Below are positions 1-10,200 of a stretch of 64,000 bases of DNA, one piece after another; the first letter of the stretch is position 1; every line of letters starts with the position of its first letter. The notes beneath the pieces are model-generated. The model searched no databases, was not told the origin of the DNA, and saw nothing but the letters and a program-made list of their open reading frames with translations. The position numbers and the translations under genes were made by a program. This DNA is from a virus, in the IMG/VR virus record IMGVR_UViG_3300048029_000266, positions 1-64,000 of that record; one strand, 5' to 3'.

Positions 1-988
1 CGCTATGTGTTCCTTCTGTTCCACTAATAGAAACTAATGAACCCCCACCAAATTTATATTTTAATGTGCTACTATCAGTTACGTTTGATAAAGTATAAGT
101 TAATAAAAATGCCTTTCCATTGTAGTCGGTCATTTCTACATTATTTTTAGTGTGTCCACCATCAACTGAACCATCACAAAAAATACCATCAGTAATTGTA
201 CTCCAACCATTACCCTCTACCCAAGGGGCTGTTAAAACATTATCACCTAACTCCTCAAAATCACCATTAAGTACTAATTCAGGGTCAGTAATACTCTGCA
301 TATCTTGTACTAAACCATCAGAGTTTATTCTTGTAGCACTACTTGCTCTATCGAAGTCAAAGTCTGATGATACATCTACTACTGATACGTTGTCTATTGT
401 TCCTGTAAATCCACCATCAGCACTTGTACCTTTAAACCTATAAATCGTGTGATTTAATGTAGATTTTATATACTCTGTATATGTACCATTTGCATTTACA
501 CTTGTTCCAATAGTATTACCACCCCCACCGCTAAATTGAAACCTTACGTTACCATTCTGATAATCACTTACTGTATAAACTACTTTATATGTTTTGTCAG
601 CAATAGTATCTTGATTTTGTTGTAGAAATGTATTATTTGCTAACACAGCAACCGCCTTGCCATTTGCTATTGTCCAACCTGTACCTGTTGTCCAATATGT
701 TCCTGTTGTACTTTCTGCCTGTGTACCTGTTAAAGCAAAATCACCATCAGTTACAAGTTCATCACCTGTATAAGTCTTTACAGAGTGTACCCTTGCATTA
801 CTTGTTGCAGTAGGAGTAAGTAGTATAGTAGCTTTGTCTAAAAGATCGTAGTCTTTTAAAACTTTTATTTGAGACTTAGAGTCATTTTTATTTTCAAAAT
901 ACTCTGCACGTCTTTTTAAACTACTTAATAGTTTTGCAATGCCAGACTTTACGCCTTTGCCAAACTTACCTAATCCTAATCCTAACAT
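1..988 (-). CDS. Tail or adhesin protein with carbohydrate-binding-like repeats (partial)
   Basis: The reading frame is open from the ATG at 988-986 to the left edge, so the C-terminus is missing. It starts on the last base of the stop codon of the gene upstream (TAATG), which indicates coupled translation. A short Gly/Lys-rich N-terminus is followed by two beta-rich repeats that each begin with a 'DGDF' or 'NGDFE' motif and contain 'GW' and 'YTLSN/YTVSD' strands, the pattern of CBM4/9-type jelly rolls. Between them is a 'RASSATRINSDG' segment, a type I associate with Bacteroidota phage tail proteins. It is last in the tail module and probably binds surface glycans. The fold is inferred from pattern only. 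Confidence 0.75.
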   Translation of the reverse strand, partial: MLGLGLGKFGKGVKSGIAKLLSSLKRRAEYFENKNDSKSQIKVLKDYDLLDKATILLTPTATSNARVHSVKTYTGDELVTDGDFALTGTQAESTTGTYWTTGTGWTIANGKAVAVLANNTFLQQNQDTIADKTYKVVYTVSDYQNGNVRFQFSGGGGNTIGTSVNANGTYTEYIKSTLNHTIYRFKGTSADGGFTGTIDNVSVVDVSSDFDFDRASSATRINSDGLVQDMQSITDPELVLNGDFEELGDNVLTAPWVEGNGWSTITDGIFCDGSVDGGHTKNNVEMTDYNGKAFLLTYTLSNVTDSSTLKYKFGGGSLVSISGTEGTHS

Positions 989-1251
989 TATTTTTTAAAT
1001 AAAATATATGTTTCTGATGCTCCAGCTGTAATTGCTGTTATATCTCCATAGATAACAGTTCCTTCACCGTATTGTATGCCGCTATATGTGCCTTCGCCAT
1101 TAGCTAGCGTAAACGCCGTAGGTGTACAATCTGTAATAAATTGTACAGCAAAATATGTACCAGAAGAAGCTGTTATAGCTGTGTTTCCAGTTACAATTTT
1201 ACTACCGTGTACGCTAAATGAATTGTTAAAATGATCGTTAATATTAGCCAT
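988..1251 (-). CDS. Small beta-rich virion protein
   Basis: This 87-residue protein is rich in Thr, Ala and Gly, with a central GEGTYSGIQYGEGTVIYG stretch and a C-terminal 'ITAITAGASETYILF' segment. It resembles the small marine-phage proteins that end in 'IYG..t.i...sG..i.Y', and it is organised like the product at 63127-63498. A TAnnTTTG promoter lies 16 bases upstream and the intervening leader is A-rich, so it can be expressed separately from the giant gene before it. It may be a fibre-tip or decoration protein; the function is not established. Confidence 0.7.
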   Translation of the reverse strand: MANINDHFNNSFSVHGSKIVTGNTAITASSGTYFAVQFITDCTPTAFTLANGEGTYSGIQYGEGTVIYGDITAITAGASETYILFKK

Positions 1252-1267
1252 TATTTATTTTTTTTTA

Positions 1268-1275
1268 CAAATATA
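1268..1275 (-). promoter_or_regulatory. Bacteroidota -7 promoter box (TATATTTG)
   Basis: TATATTTG on the minus strand matches the TAnnTTTG consensus and precedes the start at 1251 by 16 bases of almost pure A/T. A TTG lies 16 bases further upstream, a little closer than the usual 17-23. It would drive the small virion protein and the tail gene after it. Confidence 0.6.
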
Positions 1276-1279
1276 ATAA

Positions 1280-4200
1280 TTATTTACTCAGCAATGGCTC
1301 TGTAACCGCCTTGAATGGCAATATCTTACGAGCCGTTCCTCTTGCTTTTAAGTCTCCTCTGTCTCCAAACTTTGAATCTCTTTGGTATCTTTCAAATGTA
1401 ACCAATTCTTTACTAAACTGCAAAGCATTTCTACCTGTAGATATAGACGCTGGTGGTATTGTATAGTTAACAAACCTGTTTACATCTGTAAATATTAGCG
1501 CATCATTGCTTAATTTTTGTATGCTTTTGCTGTAAATTTCTTCATCATCTGATTGCGCGCCTATTAAAAGTAAAGTAGCTGTTAAGCCAATACCTCTTAA
1601 TAAAGATCTAATTGCATCTTGTCTATGTTCTGGTAAAGAATCAAATTCTTTTTTCATATCAGAAAGTTTAGTTTCTCCTGCAAACATTCTATTTACAAAA
1701 TCATATCCAGCTCTATATGATCCTATTTCATACTCGCCAAATCTATTTATATCTTCTTGTTTAAGCCTATTATAAGCCAATGTAATAAACCATCTCTTAA
1801 ATTGCTGTGCAGCTATACCTAAAGAATACATAGATAACAGTCTTTGATCAAGCTGTGTATAACCTTCGCCATGTAGTGTTGCTATTTTAGAGTTTATTTG
1901 CATAACTCTTTCTTCAGATATATTGCCAGACTCAAACTCTTCGTTAGTAAGTTCTCCTAAAAAAGCAGCACCTTGTATCCATTTTTCTGATATTTCCATT
2001 GGCAAGAACGCAAACTCCTCTATCTTACTAAACGAATCTCTAGATCCAACAACATCACTAAAGCTCATTTCAACAATTCTATACTTTTTAAGTATATCCA
2101 TGCCCTTCCACTCTTTATCAGTAAATGATGTCCAAAATCTTTTCTCTCCCAATAAAAATTGTTTACCACCTTTAGACCTAAGCTCTTGATATTTACCAGC
2201 TAATATATTACCCACACCTACAGCAGCACTAAATCCTAAATGAACTAATGCTGTCCATCTAACCATAAAGCTAATTGCTTTGTCAGCTTTAGATCCAAAC
2301 ACAGACTTTTGTTTTTCTTTTCTCAAGAAACCTTGTCTCCAGACTTTAGTAACATACTCTGCTGTATTTTTATTGCCCATATTTTTATTAACCGCAATGA
2401 CAGCATCAACAAGAGTAGATACATCATTCATTCCTCTAAAGCTTCCGTATCCATGAACAAAGGTAACAGACCTTACATACTGTCTTAGGTTTTCTGCTAA
2501 ATCAAAACTTGTAAGTTCTTTTGCTCTAACTGTTCTTCCAGCATTAAATCTACTAAACAAGCCGCCTTCCATTAGTGTATCCATTTCTAAATCTGTAGCT
2601 ATAATTGGATCACCGTCTTCATGTTTGCCTAAAGCTAATTGTTTTTCAGCTTTTGATTTAAGCTTTCTAAGCTCATTAATTCTTCTTCCAGATGGCATTG
2701 TCAACTCTCCGTTTTCACTTAAATACAAATCTTTAAAATATTTAAACGACTGTATAACAGGCTTACCATTTCCATTAGTTCCTTTTATTCTAACACCATC
2801 TATGTTTGTAGTACTACCTAAATAGTTAGCATATAAACCAAGAAGACCTCTAGCTGATAAAGCTTCTAAGTTACCCATTTGTACGTGTGGTATATAAAAC
2901 TCACCCATACCAGACTTACCTAGCTGTTTTCTAAATCGCGCTGTAATCTCTTGATATTTATTATAAAAATCTCTTTCTTGTTGACTAGGATTAGATGCTT
3001 CAAAAGTTTTCTTTTCAACTAATCTAATTCCGTTGGTTTTACCATTAACAACATCTTCAGTAAACATTTTACCATAAATCTCTAAATGTCTTTGTCTAGG
3101 ATTAAAAATGCCTTTTAAGCTTTTGCTTTTCTTTAATGCTCTATCTACAACATTAATTTCAGCCACTAAAGATTTTACTTGTCTTACATACTCTCTATAC
3201 TCTCTTTGTATTTCGTTTAACATAAACTGAACCTCTGGTCTCTTTGATGTCATGTTATTAGCTCCAAACCATTTTCTTATTGTAGATATATCCTCATCAG
3301 TAGTTTCAAAAACCTCTCCTGTCTTATCAGCTAACTTTTGAGATTGTATTGCCATAGCTTTATTGCCTATTGCTAAATGTATTTTGTGCAACAACTTTGG
3401 ACTAGCTAATTCATCTTCTCTATTTTGCAATTCATTTGCTACGTTGATTAACTTTTTTATAGACATTGACTCTAAATTTTTCATATTAGACTCAAGCTTT
3501 TCAACGTTAGACAAAGAGTTTAAATATCTTTGATACCTATCCTCAAAGTATTGTTTTGTTTTTGCGTCTGATTTATTTACTGCGTCAGAACTATAACCTA
3601 AAAATGTAACATATTCATTAAATGTTAAAGTTTTAGTTAGCTCTTGTAAATGATCTTGATAAAACTCTCTTTTATTTAGTTTTAAAGACGCTGTGTTTGT
3701 TGGCTCAAAAGATTGTTGTCCTTTCAACTTTTTCTTTTCAGCGACAGTAGTCTGCATTTTTTCTTCATCTTGCTTAAAAAGCTGTGGATGAGCTAACATA
3801 AGTTCGTTAGCCTTATCAGCAACAGCAGGATCTTCTATTGATATATTGTTGTTTATTTCTTTTTGCAATAAATCATCTAATAAATCAAATTTATTTTTAA
3901 TATAATTTTTTTCAAATAAAGGTGTAAGTGATTTACCTTTAAATCCTAAACCATTTTTTAAATAATCATACTGTAATAAAGCATCTTTAATTTCTGTAGG
4001 CAATAAAGTAAAGTCATTGCGTAAAGCCTGTATTGTTTCTTCTACAGAAAATTTATTTATTTGATTAGGATTTATTTGAATATTGTTTTCAAAGTAAGGA
4101 CTACCTTCTATATTGCTAAACAATAGGCTCTTTTTAACAAAGTTTTCTCCAGGCTGTTTGCTATAATCTTCTAATATTTTATATACCTCTGCTACAGTTC

Positions 4201-7200
4201 TATTATTATAATTAACAGTAGGTATAGCTTCTGCTACTTTAATTAGATAATAATCTTGCATAAGTCTTCTATGCTCATATCTACTAAAGTCTAATTTTAT
4301 TTTTCTTGTATCTTCTATATACTCAATTACTTGTCTAGCTTCTGGCGTATACATAAACGATGTAGATTTCTGTCTATCTACTTGTTTTTGTAATAAATCT
4401 ATAGAGTGCTTTACAAGAGGATCTGATCTAAAATTACCTAATGTGTTAGGATTTATAAAACTACCTTTTTGTTGCTCGTTAATTATATTAATTAATCTTT
4501 GAGCATCATGGCCGTGCTGTGGTATCGCTTTGTGTACAGATAAAGCTTTACCGATACTAAATATTTCATCAGTAAGCTTTTCTGTCTTGTATAACAAATC
4601 AAATAACGCAAGCTCACTTTGTTTGTTTTTGCCTTTTAGTTTTTCTATATTTAAGGTTATATCTCCTGATTTAGCAAAAGACTTAACTATGTTTGTTGCT
4701 TCTTTTTTACCAACACCTTTATAGTATTCTTTATATGCATTAACTACCGCTTGGTTGCTTATGCTTGTAGTCATAATAGACTGATCTCCTCTGTGCTTAT
4801 CATACAACTTTACAATTGGATGATTCATTATAATAGAAATATCTGACAAACTAATACCTAGCCTAGATAGTAATGTAAATTGATTTACTGTGTTTGGTGT
4901 AAGCCCTAGCTTATTAGCGTATTGATATTTAGCATTATCTAAAACAATATTAAGTAACTGCGCTACAGAAAAAGCAAAACCTTCAGGCTTATCTTCGTTA
5001 TAGATGTCAACTAATGAAGAAACCTCATCATATCCTTTTATATTAATTCCAAATGTAAATCCTACCTTATGACCAGCCATTACATTTAATACTCTTTGCA
5101 ATGAAGCTATAGTACCAATCATGTTTTGTGCAGGAACATTATCATTAAAATATTGAGCATCACCTGTTGGCAATAGTTGATTATCCATAACAAGTTTTTT
5201 GTTATAGAATGATTCTACTTTATTTATAGCTTCTTCAGCTATATCCTTAATGTCTATAGGTGTTGTTATTTCTTTATACCTACGACTATCTATTTCAATA
5301 TCTCCAAGTAACTTTAAATTTAAATCTAATAATTCATTAGCAGAAACTTGATAATCTTTCAATAAGTTTGTTTGCACTCTAGCTTCTGTTCCTAGTGGTG
5401 ATATTTTTGTGCTGCCAGGCACATTGCCTACATGCGAATAATTTAAATATATAGCGTCACCATCTAAATCTGAACCCATAACATTAGATACTTTAGATGG
5501 TATTGCTATTGTACTTCTAGCTCCATCAATACCTTCTGCTGCAAAACCTTTAACAACAAAAACAACAGACGACTGTTTACCGTGTGCAGGTATACGTGTT
5601 CCTAAAACTAAATCTCCAATCTTTACACCATCTTTTTTAGCAGATGCTGGTATCATAGCTTCTGATACAACATAATCTTTACCCTGCTCTATTAAAGAAT
5701 TTAAAGCAGACTTATAAGAATCGCCATCTACCTTGTCTACTAAGTCTGATACTTTTATATATGATTGTAAGTTTCTACCTATTGGCGATGTTTGATAAGC
5801 TATAGTTCCTCCAAACATTGCTTTAGTTCCAAATTTAACTAATCTTGAAGCAGCTAATTGCTGTATCATATTATGCAACTGTGGATGTAATCCAGGTGCA
5901 TACTGAGCCAATGAGGTATTAAGATTTCCAAAAAACTCTTCACCTATAAGTTTAGTTAAAAACTCTATATCTTTTTTTCTTTCTTCAGCTGTTGATTGAT
6001 TTGAATAAATTACACCTTTGCCTTTAGAATCTTCAAACCCTACCATTGCTTTAGCTGCAAGCTCATGCATTCTATTTACCATGTCTTGCTCACCTTCTTC
6101 TAGGTTAGTATGATGATGTCCAAATAATTGTGAAGGCATATGAAAAGAATGTCTTTCCTTATCTAACTCTAATTGTAGTCCAAATCCTTCACCGCTTAAT
6201 CCTTTCCAACTATCAAATAAACTAACTTCGGCTTCTCCTGAACTGTTATAAATTTCATCTTGTTTAGATACTACTTCTTCAACACTAAGTTGATCTAAAT
6301 TATACATATAGTTTTCTCCAGGAGCATAAACCTTTAAAGCTGATTTAAAAGTAGCTATTGGTGTAAAGTCATGTAGTTTTCCAGTTACTTCAGGGCCAGC
6401 AATAAGCTTTTGTTTTCCAATAGCTTCTTTTCTAGCTCTAAGAATGTCTGCTATCTTTTTTATTTCAGGACTAGACTTTTCCATTTCTGGTGTTATTTCG
6501 TCTATCTTAAATTTAGCAAACGTTCTTCTACCAAATACCTTTTTATTTGGATTGCTTGTCTCAACATAATCATACACATGTTTAAATTGATTACCAACAT
6601 TGCGCATAGATCCAAACTTCTTTCTAATTATATCGCCATCACCAGGCAACACATAAGCTTGTGCGTCTGTTCCAATAAAACCATCGTGATCAACTATATC
6701 TTCAAAAGCAACAAACTCTATAGGAGTGTTTCTGTCGTGCGGTGTGTGTCTTTTAATTGCACCATCTGCACGTTTTATATAATCTATTTCATTTTTGTGT
6801 TCATTGTGATTACCTATAAACATTTGTTGCGCCATGTATTTGTTTATAGAATAATTTAATATATAGTTTTTTAAATCTATATCTTTTAGTTTCTTGCCTT
6901 TCTCGCCTATTAAATCATTTAATTTAATTTGCTTAGAATCTTTAATTACTTCTGACTTAAACTTTTTAGAATATTGATTAAGTCCAGATAAAGCAAAACC
7001 ATCTTTTGTTTTAATTATTTTAAATGGATTTACTCTTGTACCATCAGCATATTTTGCCTCATTATACCCTCCATTATACGCCATTTCTAACAGCTCTTGT
7101 CTTTGTTCTGCTGTTTGAGCTACAGGCGTTTTAATGTAATATCTTCTTTTAGCTGCACCAAATACAGCAATAGCTTGATCATAATAAGCTAGCTCACCTC

Positions 7201-10200
7201 TTTTATATCTAGATACTGAATACAAAAATTCATTAAAGTCTGTTAACATAAGCTCTAAGCTATCCATCTTAACATACTTTCTATTTCTTCTTGTGTCTTG
7301 CTGTGATGCTTGTGGTGTAGAAAACACACCAGACAACATGCTAATATTATGCTCTTTACCAGTACCATCTCCTAACATAGCAGCATATATATTAGTAAAA
7401 CCTTTTTCATTAAAAAATCCTAGGTCTTCCATAAGCTGATAGTATGCATTAATATCTTTTTCTGATAAATCTGCATAATTCTCATTTTTGTTATGTATAG
7501 AATTTTCTTTGTTTATTGTTAAGGTTGGATTCAAAGATACATCATTAACTTGTGTTATATAATTTTTAGCTCTTGACTGTACAATTAAATCAGCTAACAA
7601 ATTATCAAAACCATTAGATATTTGTAAATAGTATCTGCCTTTATATTGTTTTACAAAATCTTCTCTATTGTTTTGTATTAACTGAGATATAGAGACATAT
7701 CTTTTGTTTTTATAGTTATATACGTTACCTGTTTCAGACAGCTTTCTTTTATCTACAAACTGCCAATAAGATGAGTCTCCATATATAATAGATAATGTTT
7801 CTATAATATTTTCATTGTTACGTATATTGTCTATTAAAGACTTTAATTGCTCATTTGTAGTGCCTTTTCTTTTAAACCATCTTTCATTAGCTTCTCTTGT
7901 CATAGAGCTTTGCCATCTGGCCTCATCTGTGCTTAGTGAAACTCCAGGCACCCAGGTAGTAACGCCATTGTCTCCTCTCATAAAACCAACTTCTTTCATG
8001 GTTTCTATTTTTTTGTTAGCAAAGTCTATAGACATCTCTAACAAAAGAGCATCAACTAAAGATTCTTTTTTTAGTTTATTATTTAAAAACTTAACAAATC
8101 TAACGACAGAAGGATTTTCGCTTTCAGTTACATTTGTAACGAAGGTAAAAGTATTGCCTTTTTTTGTTTTTTGTCCCAACGAGTGTAACTCTGATAATAG
8201 ATCTTTTACATTTACAGGGTTTTTGTCGTTCTTTTTACTTTCTTCAAAAGAGTAAGCCTGTATTAGTTTTGATGTTGTTTCTCCAAACAACGTTTCTTCT
8301 TGATCGTAGATATTACCTTTGTCGTTTTCTTCAGCTACCTGCTCAGCTTCCCTATTAAAACTAAACTCTAAAGAGTCGTCAGATCTTTCTCCTTGATTAA
8401 GTCTCTTATCTACAGACTTTATTAAATCATCAACTATCTTTTGATACTCTTTGAAAGTAACTCTTTCTACCTGTGATCTAATCTTTCTCAGTAAAGTATC
8501 GTGCTCCATAGATGTTACTTCAAATGGAGGTGTTTGTTTTTGCGTATTATATGTTTTGTAATTTTGTTTATATATTTCTTGAGCAATTGACTGTACGGCT
8601 TCTTCACCTTTTTTACCTTTAGATAAAACTTGTTGTTGTATAATATTAAACAAACCCTTTGTAGATATTACGTCAAACTTAGCTTGCTTTAGCATAGCTT
8701 TTTTGCTATAGGAGTTTTGCTTAAATTGATTTTCTACATTTAAAGTATTAAAATTGTTTTGAATGTACGTCATCATTTGATCGTAATCCATTAGCCTTGT
8801 TTCAGGTATAACCTGCTCTACAGCAGATTTTGCTTCTTCACGGCTAGCTAGTCCAGCAACTCTTTTATATAGCCTTTTAAGTATACTTTCGTATTTCTGT
8901 GCGTCTGTTTTATTTTCAATAACATTTGTTATTCCACCTTTTCTATTAAAGTCTTCATTAGAATATGCAAACGCCTCTTCAAGCAAACCAAACTGTGATT
9001 CATCATTCAATCTTTTTATAACACCTTCAGAAGAAAGTTGTGTAAACAAAGACTGTACAGCATTTTTATATTGCAATGTATTACCAGCTTCAGCTGCATT
9101 TACAATAGAGTCTAATAAAGAAGATAGAGGTGAGTCTACATCATTTCTTCTGTTTTCTAAAAAGTCAGAAAGTATATCTCCACCTGTTACAAAACTTTTA
9201 CCCATTTTATATCTTGTCAATAATGGATAATTATATTGTATGTTATCAATTAACTTAACTAAATTACCATTGGGTGTAAGTATTCTTCTTTTTATTAGTA
9301 ATGTATTTAATCTTTTTTGTAAAGACGTTCCAGCTATAGACTGATAGTATGGGTGTGATAGCTCGTGTATTAAATCTGTTTGCATAGCAGATCTTGGATT
9401 TACCAATATAGTACTACTAAAAAACACAGCGGCAGCTGGTGCTCCAAACCCTTCTATAAGCTGTCTATTAGCAAATTCTATTCTTGTTCCTGGAAACTTT
9501 TCTTCTAGTGCAGCTCGGAGATAACCTCTTATTAATGATCCTTTTTCATCAACCCTAGTAATATATTTTTGTACAGGTTTTCTTGCATCAGAATCTTTTC
9601 TGTTAGCAAACCTTTTTACATATTTATTAATAAAATCAGTATACTTTTTTGGAGTGTCGGTGTCAGAGGTTTCTTTAGGCTTTACTTTGTCTGATTCTTG
9701 CTTTGCTGTTTTTTTACTTTTTTTTTTAGGTTTTTCTACAACCTCAGCCTCTTGAACCTCTTCTGTTGTTGCGGTTTGCGCATCTACTTTACGAGCTGTT
9801 TCAATATCTTCTTCAGATACTTTTTGTCTTCTAGCTTCTACTTTTTCTGTAAGCTCATCAACCTTTTTAGTTAATGAGTTGGCTATATCCACAAATTTTT
9901 CTGTTATTGTACCATTAAGTTTACCTTCTACAAACTCAGTAATCTTATCCAAAACTTCACCGCTTGCTCCTTTAAGATCTGTTTTTTTAATCTTGTTAAC
10001 TATCTCTTTTGCTTTTTTCTTAATCTGCTCTTTAGTCAAATTTCTGTTGCCCAATTCTTCTTTAGCAGCATTTATCTCTCTTTCTAAAGCTTGAGATGTT
10101 TTTGGGGCGTTTTGTGATAGATATTTTTTTACATAATTTTTGCCTTGTGTAAATTGATCTTGTAAAAAGTTTTTAAGATTTAATGCTCCTTCAGATGTTA

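Noticed and set aside
6410-6859. 149-codon plus-strand frame opposite the giant gene
   Set aside because: It is Phe/Ile/Tyr/Cys-rich in the manner of antisense frames, has no coupled neighbours, and lies fully inside a coherent minus-strand gene.
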